Numbered from the stretch's first letter, positions 26,190 to 34,566 are shown. The stretch: DNA of 64,000 bases from JBBQWZ01 sp038210135 (GCA_038210135.1 JBBQWZ010000033.1:12577-76576); one strand, 5' to 3'. Made by a program: numbers and translations. The notes: generated by a model not told the origin, from the letters alone.

Positions 26190-26417
26190 ATGACACGCAC
26201 CATGAATCTGATGTTGACCGTAGCGATGGCCGTTGGAATCGCCGCCGCCGCTGACACGAAGGCGCCCGCCAAGGCCACCACGGCTCCGGCAGCCACCACG
26301 CCTGCCGTCACCGACACCACCAAGCCGGTGGCGAAGAAGAAGCATCACAAAGCCAAGAAGACCACTGCCGCGCCGGCTCCGGTCGTGAAGCAGGCCGTGA
26401 AACCCGTAGCCAAGTAA
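26190..26417 (+). CDS. Small secreted Ala/Lys-rich protein, copy 2
   Basis: A 75-residue paralogue of the preceding gene. The signal peptide MNLMLTVAMAVGIAAAAD is nearly the same; the mature part is rich in Lys, Ala, Pro and Thr with a basic KKKHHKAKK centre. The basic, disordered mature chain could bind nucleic acid, polyphosphate or cell-wall polymers; this is only an inference from composition. A Shine-Dalgarno AAGAGGACA lies upstream and a good terminator lies 25 bases after the stop. Confidence 0.72.
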   Translation: MTRTMNLMLTVAMAVGIAAAADTKAPAKATTAPAATTPAVTDTTKPVAKKKHHKAKKTTAAPAPVVKQAVKPVAK

Positions 26418-26442
26418 CACCAACCATCTTGGAGTTGGTGGA

Positions 26443-26474
26443 GCCCGGTTGCGCTTGCGCGGCCGGGCTTCTTT
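26443..26474 (+). terminator. Rho-independent terminator after the small secreted-protein pair
   Basis: GCCCGG...CCGGGC with inner GCGC/GCGC pairing, followed by TTCTTT. A smaller ACCAAC/GTTGGT hairpin precedes it. Confidence 0.7.
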
Positions 26475-26534
26475 GCGTTCACTCGCATCGGCCCATTCGA
26501 TAACTGTCGGCGGCTATCCTGGTAGCACTCCGCC

Positions 26535-27533
26535 ATGGCTACCCAACTTCCCATCCTCCTTCTCACCCGCAGCGAAGTCGCCTCCCTCCTCACCCTCGAC
26601 GACCACATCGAAGCCGTCGAATCCGCCTTTCGCGCGCACGCCCTCGGTGAAGTTCTAGCACCCGGCCTCATGCACGTGGATGCGCACGCCGGCGAATTTC
26701 ACATCAAAGCCGGCGGAATCACGAAACCTCGCGCCTATTTTGCCCTCAAAGCCAACGGCGGATTCTTCCAGAACCCCGCGAGGTACGGCCTGCCTGCGAT
26801 TCAGGGCTTGGTGCTGCTCTACGACGCCGAAAAAGGTTGCCCCATCGCCGTCATGGATTCCATCGAAATTACGAAAAAGCGCACCGGAGCCGCTGTCGCC
26901 GCGGCGGCCAAACACCTCGCCGCGCCGGATTCGCACACGGCGACCATCGTCGGCAGCGGAAACCAAGGTCGCATCCAACTCGAATCTCTCGCTCGCGTGC
27001 TGCCGCTGAAAAAGGCGTACGCCTTCGACAAAGATGCCGCCAGCGTCGGACGCTTTTGCGAGCAGATGGCCGAGCAATTGAAGATCGAAGTCGTCGCCGC
27101 GCCGAACTTGCGCGACGCTCTGGCCGATAGCCAGGTCTGCGTTACCTGCACGCCGTCGCGGAAATGGTTTCTCGCGAAAGACGACGTCCCGCCCGGCATG
27201 TTCGTCGCTGCCGTCGGCGCGGACAGTCCGGAAAAGCAGGAAATCGAACCCAGCCTGCTCGCTGCCAGCAAGTTGGTTTGCGACATCCTCGACCAATGCG
27301 CGAACGTCGGCGAACTGCACCACGCAATCTCCGCCGGCCTCGTGACTCGCGACCACTGCTACGCTCAGCTCGGTGAAATTCTCGCCGGCCCAAAGCCGGG
27401 CCGGACGTCGAAAGACGAAATCATCATCTTCGATTCCACCGGAACCGCCCTCCAGGACGCCGCCTCCGCTGCCGCCGCCTACGAACGCGCCATTGCCCAA
27501 GGCATCGGCACGTCGTTCCACATTTTCGGCTAG
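26535..27533 (+). CDS. Ornithine cyclodeaminase / mu-crystallin family protein
   Basis: A 332-residue NAD(P)-dependent enzyme. The N-terminal part has LTRSEVASLLTLDDHIEAVESAFRAH, HIKAGG and YFALKANGGF; the Rossmann part has ATIVGSGNQGRIQLESLARV and TCTPSRKWFLAKDDVPPGMFVAAVGAD. Family members include ornithine cyclodeaminase, alanine dehydrogenase and ketimine reductases; the sequence alone does not decide which reaction applies. It stands alone, followed by a cluster of family A repeats. Confidence 0.85.
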   Translation: MATQLPILLLTRSEVASLLTLDDHIEAVESAFRAHALGEVLAPGLMHVDAHAGEFHIKAGGITKPRAYFALKANGGFFQNPARYGLPAIQGLVLLYDAEKGCPIAVMDSIEITKKRTGAAVAAAAKHLAAPDSHTATIVGSGNQGRIQLESLARVLPLKKAYAFDKDAASVGRFCEQMAEQLKIEVVAAPNLRDALADSQVCVTCTPSRKWFLAKDDVPPGMFVAAVGADSPEKQEIEPSLLAASKLVCDILDQCANVGELHHAISAGLVTRDHCYAQLGEILAGPKPGRTSKDEIIIFDSTGTALQDAASAAAAYERAIAQGIGTSFHIFG

Positions 27534-27632
27534 TGGAATAGGCCTCCGGCTTGTGAACGTGGCATAAGATCGCTCCTTCGGAGCGCGGCTCGAAATGTTT
27601 GTTTCGATGCACAGGCCAGAGGCCTATGCCAC
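27533..27632. repeat. Inverted pair of family A palindromic repeats
   Basis: An about 23-base element (27533-27555) and its reverse complement (27610-27632, containing CACAGGCCAGAGGCCTATG) flank a small CGCTCC/GGAGCG hairpin near 27571. The whole could fold into one long hairpin behind the cyclodeaminase gene. The remaining bases to 27800 hold no gene. Confidence 0.65.
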
Positions 27633-27800
27633 ACGCAGAATCGCGAAGTAGAGGGCTTCTCCCTCAAGGCCGCATTGTGGGCAAAATCCTCTTCACCCGC
27701 CGTTGAGGTCCGGAGTCGAGCGAATGCAGCGCACCCGGAACGAGCGCGACGTGAGTATTTCATCGGCTTACCGAGGACGTTGCAGGGAACAGGCGATGCC

Positions 27801-28253
27801 TCAGGCAGCAGGCTGAACCGCGATTTCGACGCGCTTTCCTAGGACTCGCAGGGCGGCTTCAATCTGATGAACCCGAGACGCATGGGTGAGATCGAGTAAG
27901 CGGTCCATTTCGGTTTTGCTTTGTCCGAGCAGGCGGGCGAGGTCGGCTTTGCGGATTCCTTGATCGCGCATGGCGGTGTACAGAGCGAGTTTCATTGCAC
28001 CCAGGGCACTGGGGCGAATGAGGAAGTACGCTTCACGGAACGCGCCGCTGTGCTTTGTGCGCGTACGAATTCTCGAAGCAACCGGAAGATCCCGCCGCCG
28101 ATCGACGTAGACAGAGAGGGCGGTTTCGAGAGCGTCGGAGGCTTCGAGGATTGCCTCTTCGACGGTGTCTCCTTCGCTGAACGCAGGTAGGTCCGGAAAG
28201 CTGACTGCAAATCCGTTGCCGTCTTTCCTGACGGGAGCTGGGTAGGCGAACAT
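27801..28253 (-). CDS. HicB-family antitoxin-like protein with C-terminal HTH, no HicA seen
   Basis: A 150-residue protein. The N-terminal half is a HicB fold (FAYPAPVRKDGNGFAVSFPDLPAFSEGDTVEEAI...ALETALSVYVDRRRDLP); the C-terminal half resembles an XRE/HTH DNA-binding region (MRDQGIRKADLARLLGQSKTEMDRLLDLTHASRV). HicB normally neutralises the RNase HicA and represses its own operon. No HicA-like 60-residue ORF lies on either side: 73 bases separate its start from the Nramp gene, and downstream is repeat-rich. It may be a solitary regulator or a relic. A GGGGAG Shine-Dalgarno supports the start. Confidence 0.8.
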   Translation of the reverse strand: MFAYPAPVRKDGNGFAVSFPDLPAFSEGDTVEEAILEASDALETALSVYVDRRRDLPVASRIRTRTKHSGAFREAYFLIRPSALGAMKLALYTAMRDQGIRKADLARLLGQSKTEMDRLLDLTHASRVHQIEAALRVLGKRVEIAVQPAA

Positions 28254-28326
28254 ATCAACTCCCCTTGCCGGTCACTTATCGAATTGTACACAGAAGTGTT
28301 TACTATTGCCGTCTACTTTGGTCTCT

Positions 28327-30213
28327 TTATTCGCCGACGACTAGCACGGGGGCCTTGATTTCGTGGCGGACGGCGTTGATCGTGGCTCCGTAGATGAGGT
28401 CCTTGAGGCCGCGGTGTCCGTGCGCTCCCATGACCACCAGATCGGGATTGAGGTCGCGCGCATAACGCACGATTTCCTGGCGGGGTTTTCCGTGGACGAC
28501 GGTAAGCTTCGATTCGATTCCTTGGGTGGCCAGGCTTTCGACGATCGACGTAAAGTAGCGTTCCCCTTCGGAGACTTCGGCGGTTTTGGATTCGTCGCCG
28601 AACAGGACGCTGGTCACGCCTTCCTCGACGTGCAGCAGATAGAGCATCGCTCCGTGGGCGCGACCGAGCGCGGCGGCGTGGGCGATGGCGATGCGGTCAC
28701 GGTCGGTGTGATCGAGGGGAACCAGAATCTTCGCGTAGACAGGGACGGGCAGGTCCGCGACGACTTGCTTGCCGAGTTCAGAGATGCCGTCCTGGGCCAG
28801 TCCTGGCGTCGCGCGCGCGATGGCGGCGCGTTGCTTTTGCGATCCCGTGAACGAGATCCAGAGGAGCAGTCCGAAGATGGGAGCGGTGCCGGCGGCCATG
28901 GCGAACCAGACCCAGGCGCCTGAGGATTCGGCCCAACCGGCGACGGTGGTGTAAACGAGGCGGGCGTTGAGTCCGATGATCAAAATCGCGGATGCCCAGG
29001 CGAGGATTTTCACCCAGGCCTTGTTCGCGAATTCACCCATGCGCTGTTTGTCGCTGGTGAAGCGGACCAGCGGGATCACCGCGAAAGGGAGCTGCAAGCT
29101 GAGGATCACCTGGCTGAGGATGAGCAGCGAATAGGTTCCATGCTCTCCGGCGTAGTGTATGACGATGATGGCGGGAATAATCGCGATGAGACGCGTGATC
29201 AGGCGGCGCAGCCAGGGGCGCATGCGGAGATCGAGGAAGCCTTCCATGACAATTTGACCGGCCATGGTTCCGGTAAGCGTTGATGACTGGCCGCTGGCGA
29301 GAAGGGCGATGGCAAAGAGCGCGCTGGCGGCTCCGGCGCCCAGAAGTGGCGAGAGCAGCAGGTGCGCCTGTTGGATTTCGGTGACGACGATGTGGCGGTT
29401 GAAGAAGACCGCGGCGGCGAGGATCAGGATAGCGGCGTTGACGATGAGCGCCCCGTTGAGGGCGACGACGGAATCGATCAGGTTGAACTTGCAGGCCATG
29501 CGTTTTTCGTTGACGCTTGAGCCGAATTCGCGGGTCTGCACGAGAGCGGAGTGCAGATAGAGATTGTGCGGCATGACGGTGGCGCCGAGGATTCCGATGG
29601 CGACGTAGAGACTTTGATCGGTAAGGCGCGGGACCAGTCCGCCGACGATTTCAGTGAAGATTGGCTTGGCCATCCAGAGTTCGACCAGGAAGCAGCCGGT
29701 GATGACGGCGATGAGGCTGAGGACGATGGCTTCGATCATGCGGATTCCGTAGCGGGAGAACCACAAGACCAGCAGGATATCGGCGGCGGTGATGATGACG
29801 CCAAGGATGAGGGGAATCTTGAAAAGCAGGTTGAGGGCGATGGCGGCGCCGAGGACTTCGGCGAGGTCGCAGGCGGCGATCGCGATTTCGCAGAGGATCC
29901 AGAGCGCGTAGTTAACGCGCTGCGGATACGACTCGCGGCAGGCTTGGGCGAGGTCGCGTCCGGCAACGATGCCGAGGCGAGCGCTCAAGGTCTGGAGCAG
30001 GATGGCCATGAAGTTCGAGACGACTAGAACCCACAGGAGCTGGTAGCCGAAGCGCGCTCCACCTTCGAGGTCGGTTGCCCAGTTGCCGGGATCCATGTAA
30101 CCGACGGAGACGAGATAGGCAGGCCCGGTGAACGCGAGCAGGCGGCGCCAGAAACCAATTTGTTTGGTTCCGACGCTGGAATGGACTTCAGGGAGTGAGG
30201 CGGCGGCGGACAT
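28327..30213 (-). CDS. Nramp divalent metal transporter fused to a C-terminal UspA domain
   Basis: A 628-residue protein. Residues about 20-445 are an 11-helix Nramp/MntH transporter with the metal-binding DPGNW in the first helix and MPHNLYLHS in the sixth. Residues about 480-628 form a universal-stress (UspA) domain: YAKILVPLDHTDRDRIAIAHAAALGRAHGAMLYLLHV, and VMGAHGHRGLKDLIYGATINAVRHEIKAPVLVV, with the GxxGH..ATP-binding pattern. It would import Mn2+ or Fe2+ across the inner membrane with proton coupling, possibly tuned by nucleotide binding to the cytoplasmic UspA part. A perfect palindrome lies 25 bases upstream of the start codon. Confidence 0.92.
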   Translation of the reverse strand: MSAAASLPEVHSSVGTKQIGFWRRLLAFTGPAYLVSVGYMDPGNWATDLEGGARFGYQLLWVLVVSNFMAILLQTLSARLGIVAGRDLAQACRESYPQRVNYALWILCEIAIAACDLAEVLGAAIALNLLFKIPLILGVIITAADILLVLWFSRYGIRMIEAIVLSLIAVITGCFLVELWMAKPIFTEIVGGLVPRLTDQSLYVAIGILGATVMPHNLYLHSALVQTREFGSSVNEKRMACKFNLIDSVVALNGALIVNAAILILAAAVFFNRHIVVTEIQQAHLLLSPLLGAGAASALFAIALLASGQSSTLTGTMAGQIVMEGFLDLRMRPWLRRLITRLIAIIPAIIVIHYAGEHGTYSLLILSQVILSLQLPFAVIPLVRFTSDKQRMGEFANKAWVKILAWASAILIIGLNARLVYTTVAGWAESSGAWVWFAMAAGTAPIFGLLLWISFTGSQKQRAAIARATPGLAQDGISELGKQVVADLPVPVYAKILVPLDHTDRDRIAIAHAAALGRAHGAMLYLLHVEEGVTSVLFGDESKTAEVSEGERYFTSIVESLATQGIESKLTVVHGKPRQEIVRYARDLNPDLVVMGAHGHRGLKDLIYGATINAVRHEIKAPVLVVGE

Positions 30214-30237
30214 TCAATCTGCGTTACTTATGTCAGT

Positions 30238-30251
30238 TTAACTATAGTTAA
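30238..30251. promoter_or_regulatory. Perfect 14-bp palindrome, candidate metalloregulator operator for the Nramp gene
   Basis: TTAACTATAGTTAA is fully symmetric and sits 25 bases before the Nramp start. Nramp genes are commonly repressed by MntR/DtxR or Fur-type regulators binding AT-rich palindromes; this site fits by position and symmetry, but the regulator is not in the window. Confidence 0.5.
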
Positions 30252-30414
30252 GTGGGTTTGGCAAGTGGTTGGAAATAGTGCGCTATGAAGCGGGTACGGA
30301 AGTGGAGCAAGTCGGCAATATTTGCCGAAAATCGGGTTGATCGGCGGCTTAAGTGTTTGAGTTGTCGATATGGTGCTGATCGTGCACATTACGATCCTCA
30401 ATAGGAGAGATGAT

Positions 30415-31095
30415 ATGCGAAATCGGCTTTTCATCACGGCGTTGGTAATGGCTGGAGTGTTGGGGACGGGGTGCGCGAGGAGAGAGATTTCCAGCACGGC
30501 GAGCGACCGCTCGCAGGAATCAGGGATTCCGGGCGCCGCCCCGGTGAATCAGCAGCGCGTAGGCTCGACGCCAAATGAACCGCTGCGGCGGCTGATTCTG
30601 GCGGAAGGCACGGCGATTCACGTCCGCACGACAAGCACGATTTCGACGCGGAACGCTCGCGCCGGCGACGCCTTCGGAGCCGTACTCGAGGAGCCCCTGA
30701 TGGCGGGCGACGTAATGATTGCCGATCGCGGTTCCGTGGTCGAGGGGATCGTCGCCGAATCGAATCCGGGTGGCCGGGTGAAGCATAAGGCGCTGCTCGA
30801 ATTGCGGCTGTCGCGGCTGCATACGGCAAACGGCGTGGTCGAGGTTTCGACCAACGAGAGCGGACGTCAGGCTCGGGCGACGAAGCGTAAAGACGGCCTG
30901 ATCATCGGGCTCGGCGCGGCAGTCGGAGCCGGAATCGGCGCGTTGGCTGGCGGTGGCAAGGGCGCGGCGATCGGCGCCGGCGCGGGGGGCGCGGCGGGAA
31001 CGGGATTGGTGTTAGGGACGCGCGGTGTTCCGGCGGTGATTCCGGCGGAAACGGTGTTGACGTTCCGCCTGCGCAGCGCGGTTGAGGTCGGGTAG
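30415..31095 (+). CDS. Lipoprotein with VirB10-like ribbon and glycine zipper (paralogue of 9724-10428)
   Basis: A 226-residue protein. MRNRLFITALVMAGVLGTGC is a lipoprotein signal with a GTGC lipobox. After a polar linker come LILAEGTAIHVRTTSTISTRNARAGDAFGAVLEEP (same ribbon as the paralogue), RVKHKALLELRLSRL, a long Gly/Ala zipper (LGAAVGAGIGALAGG and more), and a closing TVLTFRLRSAVEV strand. AGGAGAGA precedes the ATG at 30415, which is preferred over an upstream ATG at 30370. Divergent from the Nramp gene with about 200 bases between starts. Function unknown; probably envelope-associated. Confidence 0.75.
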   Translation: MRNRLFITALVMAGVLGTGCARREISSTASDRSQESGIPGAAPVNQQRVGSTPNEPLRRLILAEGTAIHVRTTSTISTRNARAGDAFGAVLEEPLMAGDVMIADRGSVVEGIVAESNPGGRVKHKALLELRLSRLHTANGVVEVSTNESGRQARATKRKDGLIIGLGAAVGAGIGALAGGGKGAAIGAGAGGAAGTGLVLGTRGVPAVIPAETVLTFRLRSAVEVG

Positions 31096-31124
31096 CTTTT
31101 TGGGGCTGCAGCTCGATGTCGGGC

Positions 31125-31336
31125 GAGGTCCCGTCGCTTACGCTCCGGGTTCAAGCGCTTTATGCGCGTTCCGGTGGGAGGTCCCCGCGCTTACGCTTGG
31201 GGTTCAAGCGCTTTAAGCGCGTTCGGGTGGGAGGTCCCGTCGCTTACGCTTGGGGTTCAAGCGCTTTATGCGCGTTCCGGTGGGAGGTCCCCGCGCTTAC
31301 GCTTGGGGTTCAAGCGCTTATGCCCGGCCTCCGCGG
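31125..31336. repeat. Tandem repeat, four copies of a 53-bp unit (family B core)
   Basis: Units begin with GAGGTCCC at 31125, 31178, 31231 and 31284, exactly 53 bases apart. Each contains CGCTTACGCT and GGGTTCAAGCGCTT. Units alternate between two variants (CCGTCGC and CCCGCGC), so units 1 and 3 resemble each other, as do 2 and 4. The fourth unit degenerates at its end. The array fills the space between two convergent genes. There are no unique spacers, so it is not CRISPR. Confidence 0.9.
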
Positions 31337-31337
31337 G

Positions 31338-32756
31338 TCATTCCGGCTTGGGCAGCAGTTGTTTTTGGACTTTGCCTAGCGCATTTCTAGGGAGCGAATC
31401 CACCGCGATGAATACCTTGGGCACCTTGAACGAGGCCAGGCTTTCGCGGCAACGCTTCTCGAGCTCAGCGGCATCGAAGCCTCTCGCCGAAACGATGTAC
31501 GCGGCGGGGACTTCGCCTTTCCGCGCGTCCGGCATTGCGGCGACAGCGGCTTCGTCCACCTCGGGCTGCTCCATCAGGAACTCTTCGATTTCTCTCGGGT
31601 AGATGTTAAAGCCGCCCGAAATAATGAGGTCGCTGCGGCGTCCGCACAGCGTGTAATAGCCGTCCGCGGATCGAGTTGCCAAGTCGCCAGTCTTAAAATA
31701 GCCGTCAAGAAAAGCGTTGCGGGTGCGGACTTCATCACGCCAATATCCGGCAAACACATTCGGTCCGCGGAGGTGGACTTCGCCCGTTTGCGAATCGGCC
31801 ACTTCCACTCCCCGTTCGTCGAGAATCTTCACCGAGATGCCGGGTAAAGGAAATCCGACTGAGCCGGGTCTGCGTTCGCCGGCGTACGGGTTGCTCAAGT
31901 TCATCATCGTTTCCGTCATGCCGTAGCGCTCCAGGATGGTGTGTCCGAACAGGGTCCGGAATTCCTCGAGGACCTGCCCGGGAAGCGGAGCGGAACCGGA
32001 GACGAAGAGGCGCATGCGTCCTCCGATGGTGATGGCGGCTGTGGGTTCGGTTTCCAGAAGCCGGACGTAAATGGTGGGAACTCCGAAGAACAGCGTTGGC
32101 TGGAAGTCGAGGAATTCATCCGTCGCTTTCTGATACTCGAAGCGTTCGAGGACGCGCATGCGGCATCCGGAAAGCAGCCAGCAATGGATGCCGTTACCGA
32201 GCGCGTGGACGTGGAATAAGGGCAGCGCGAGCAGGAAGCGGTCGGCTTCGGTGATCTGCCAACAGGCGAGCAGGTTGATCGCGTTCGAGGCTAGGTTGTT
32301 GTGGGTGATGATGGCGCCTTTTGAAGCGCCGGTCGTTCCGGAGGTATAGACGAGGGCCGCGGGCGTGTCGCCGGTGAGGTGTTCGATGGGGCGGTCAGAA
32401 GATTTGGTGACGGCCTCAGCGACCAGCGCGGTGAGATTTTCAGCGGTGAGGAACAGGCGGGGTTCGGCGTCCTTTTGGATGTGGGCGATTTCGCGGTCCT
32501 TATAGAGGACGTTGACGGGGACGAAGAGGACGCCCAGCTTGACGCAGGCGAGGTAGAGGTCGATCATCTCGACACAGTTCGGTAGCTGAACCATTAGCCG
32601 ATCGCCGCGTGCGAAGCCCTGATGACGGAGCGCATGCGCCACGCGGTTGCTACGGGCCTCGATGTCGGCGAAAGTGAATTCCGTGCCTTGAAATTCGAGA
32701 GCGGTAGCGCTGGCGCGGAGTTTCAGGCTGAGATCGAAGAGGTCGGTGAGCGTCAT
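31338..32756 (-). CDS. AMP-dependent acyl-CoA synthetase (malonyl-CoA synthetase MatB-like)
   Basis: A 472-residue adenylate-forming enzyme that activates a carboxylic acid to its CoA thioester with ATP. The AMP-binding P-loop VYTSGTTGASKGA, LERYGMTETMMN, TGEVHLRGPNVFAGYW, FKTGDLATRSADGYYTLCGR and the catalytic lysine in NALGKVQK are all present. The short length and overall motif spacing resemble malonyl- or methylmalonyl-CoA synthetases, but the acyl specificity cannot be read with confidence. It lies 127 bases downstream of the MFS transporter gene, with a family B repeat between. Confidence 0.87.
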   Translation of the reverse strand: MTLTDLFDLSLKLRASATALEFQGTEFTFADIEARSNRVAHALRHQGFARGDRLMVQLPNCVEMIDLYLACVKLGVLFVPVNVLYKDREIAHIQKDAEPRLFLTAENLTALVAEAVTKSSDRPIEHLTGDTPAALVYTSGTTGASKGAIITHNNLASNAINLLACWQITEADRFLLALPLFHVHALGNGIHCWLLSGCRMRVLERFEYQKATDEFLDFQPTLFFGVPTIYVRLLETEPTAAITIGGRMRLFVSGSAPLPGQVLEEFRTLFGHTILERYGMTETMMNLSNPYAGERRPGSVGFPLPGISVKILDERGVEVADSQTGEVHLRGPNVFAGYWRDEVRTRNAFLDGYFKTGDLATRSADGYYTLCGRRSDLIISGGFNIYPREIEEFLMEQPEVDEAAVAAMPDARKGEVPAAYIVSARGFDAAELEKRCRESLASFKVPKVFIAVDSLPRNALGKVQKQLLPKPE

Positions 32757-32841
32757 GGTTTCGGTTGCGGGGAGGGTGTTTTTAGTAAGCGCGACTCTAC
32801 GGTCGCGCCTCGTTTAGTAAGAGGGTGCGCGGTGGTCGGGA

Positions 32842-32869
32842 AGTCCCCTCCCTTACGGGCGGGGTTCAA
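32842..32869. repeat. Dispersed intergenic repeat, family B
   Basis: AGTCCCCTCCCTTACGGGCG followed by GGGTTCAA matches the family B core in order, between the MFS and acyl-CoA synthetase genes. Confidence 0.5.
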
Positions 32870-32883
32870 TCCGGCGGAGGATG

Positions 32884-34167
32884 TCATGCGGGGAGTTCCT
32901 TTCCTTTGGTTTCGAAGCCCAAGGGAAGAAGCAGAAGGCCGATCAGGAAGGCGACGGAGGTCCAGGCGACCGGAGTGCCGATGGTTTGGTATTGAGCGAC
33001 GGCGGCTCCGACGAGGAAGGTAACTCCGGCGGCGACGAAGCGTCCGATGGAGGTCGCGAACGCGAAAGCGCTGGCGCGGCATTCGGTGGGATATTGCTCC
33101 GGCAGCCAGAGCGTGTAGACGGCGAAGTTGGCTCCGCCGACTCCGAGCAGGGCGAGCGTCGCGAAGAACCAGGGCAGGGCGTTTTCCTTCCAATAAAAGA
33201 TACTGCCGAAGCCATACGCGACCGATACGAACATCAGGGCGAAGAAAACGGCGAGCGTCGCGCGGCGTCCGATCTTTTCGGCGAGCGGCGCGACCAGCAG
33301 GCAGCCGGCAATGGTTCCGGCGGAAAGGATCATGGTGCCCCAGGAGGCGAATCGCGCCGACGTGGCCACGTCGTAGCCGGCTTTGGTCGCGAGCGCGGTG
33401 ACTGAAGAAGGCACGTAGACGCTCCCGGCCCAGAGTCCGGTCATCGAGATCAGCAGGTACAGGCAATTGAGCAGCGTGCGGCCGCGGAGTTCGGATGTGA
33501 AGAGCGCCCGGAGCGGTGTGAAGAACGAGCTTCTGACAGCCGCCGCTTTACGCTTCCACTTTTCCGGCTCCTTGACACCGTAGCGGATCAGGCTGACAAG
33601 AAGCGCCGGCGTTCCGCCGAGGACGAACATAGCGCGCCAGCCGAAGTGGACTCCGATGGTGTAGTTGGCGATGGCGGCGAGGAAGATGCCGAAGTAATAG
33701 CCGGTGTGCATGAGGCCGGCTCCTGACACGCGGCGGTCTTCCGGCCATTCTTCAGCGACGAGGATTCCGCCGAGGGTCCATTCACCGCCGATGCCGAGTC
33801 CAGCGAGAAGGCGGAAGGCGGCGAGCTGCCAGATGTTGGTGGAGATGGCTCCGAGAAAAGTGAAGAGCGAGTAGCAAAGGATGGTGAGGGTCAGGGTGCG
33901 GACGCGGCCGAAGCGGTCGCCGATAGGCCCCCACAGAAAAGCAAATCCCCAGCCGACCAGGAACAGCGCGAACAGGAGTCCGCCGTAGTAGCCGACGTTG
34001 CTTTGGCTGGCCGGGATTCCGGATTGCGGAAGCAGTTCCTTCATCGCGGGCACCAGGACCAGCGCATAGATGAACGAGTCCATGCCATCCAGCGCCCAGC
34101 CACCCCAGGATGCCCAGAAGCCGCGGATTTGGTTTTTGCTGAGCGGCGTCCGCTCCCTGGTGGACAT
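32884..34167 (-). CDS. MFS transporter (12 TM, metabolite:H+ symporter type)
   Basis: A 427-residue permease with two six-helix halves. WGGWALDGMDSFIYALVL in helix 1, GPIGDRFGRVRTLTLTI between helices 2 and 3, GGEWTLGGILVAEEWPEDRR before helix 5 and EKIGRRATLAVF in the second half are typical of sugar/aromatic-acid MFS symporters (AAHS/MHS or sialic-acid-like branches). LPEQYPTECRASAFAFATSIGR near helix 10 supports this. The substrate is unknown; with the downstream acyl-CoA synthetase it might import an organic acid, an inference from adjacency only. Confidence 0.86.
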   Translation of the reverse strand: MSTRERTPLSKNQIRGFWASWGGWALDGMDSFIYALVLVPAMKELLPQSGIPASQSNVGYYGGLLFALFLVGWGFAFLWGPIGDRFGRVRTLTLTILCYSLFTFLGAISTNIWQLAAFRLLAGLGIGGEWTLGGILVAEEWPEDRRVSGAGLMHTGYYFGIFLAAIANYTIGVHFGWRAMFVLGGTPALLVSLIRYGVKEPEKWKRKAAAVRSSFFTPLRALFTSELRGRTLLNCLYLLISMTGLWAGSVYVPSSVTALATKAGYDVATSARFASWGTMILSAGTIAGCLLVAPLAEKIGRRATLAVFFALMFVSVAYGFGSIFYWKENALPWFFATLALLGVGGANFAVYTLWLPEQYPTECRASAFAFATSIGRFVAAGVTFLVGAAVAQYQTIGTPVAWTSVAFLIGLLLLPLGFETKGKELPA

Positions 34168-34358
34168 GGTTTTTTATTGTGGCAGAGTGACGCCCGCTCC
34201 GGTGCCTTCCGTCCCGGAAAAACCTTCACCTCCGTCACCGACGCCGATGATGCCAGGCGCCACGCCACTGCCCTAACCCTCAATGTTCGTGGCAACCCTG
34301 GCGGTTTTGGCCAGCCTCCAAATCCTGCAAACGCCATCGCGCCGGCAAAAACCGTGAA

Positions 34359-34384
34359 GTGCCATAGGCCTCCGGCCTGTGCAC
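34359..34384. repeat. Dispersed palindromic repeat, family A
   Basis: Contains CCATAGGCCTCCGGCCTGTG flanked by AGTG and CACT, extending the symmetry. Same element as at 24964 and 27533. Confidence 0.65.
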
Positions 34385-34461
34385 TCAATCAAAGCCAGCA
34401 CGAACCATCGAGGTCCGCAAAGGCGCCCGAGAACCGCGAGACCGTATGCTCCCTGATCGGC

Positions 34462-34555
34462 TGAAACCCCGAGCGTCAGCGAGGGGACTTCGCGAGGCGC
34501 GATGGGAAGAGTCTGTACGAAATTACAAGTCCCGTCGCTTACGCTCCGGGTTCAA
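34462..34555. repeat. Pair of oppositely oriented family B repeats
   Basis: AACCCCGAGCGTCAGCGAGG (34466-34485) is inverted relative to GTCCCGTCGCTTACGCTCCG (34529-34548), which is then followed by GGTTCAA. Confidence 0.6.
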
Positions 34556-34566
34556 TCCGAAGCAGG

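Larger units (their letters stand above)
34168..34566. other. Degenerate intergenic region with repeats of both dispersed families
   Basis: No intact gene is seen. A short coding-like plus-strand stretch (about 34190-34340) has no start and is not recognised. A family A element lies at 34359-34384 and two oppositely oriented family B elements at 34462-34490 and 34529-34555. Confidence 0.5.

Noticed and set aside
31125..31336. CRISPR array
   Set aside because: The 53-bp units are contiguous repeats with no unique spacers, and the core recurs as single copies elsewhere.
34190..34340. Possible Tad-related coding remnant upstream of the CpaE fragment
   Set aside because: The frame looks coding-like but has no start and cannot be matched to a family with confidence.
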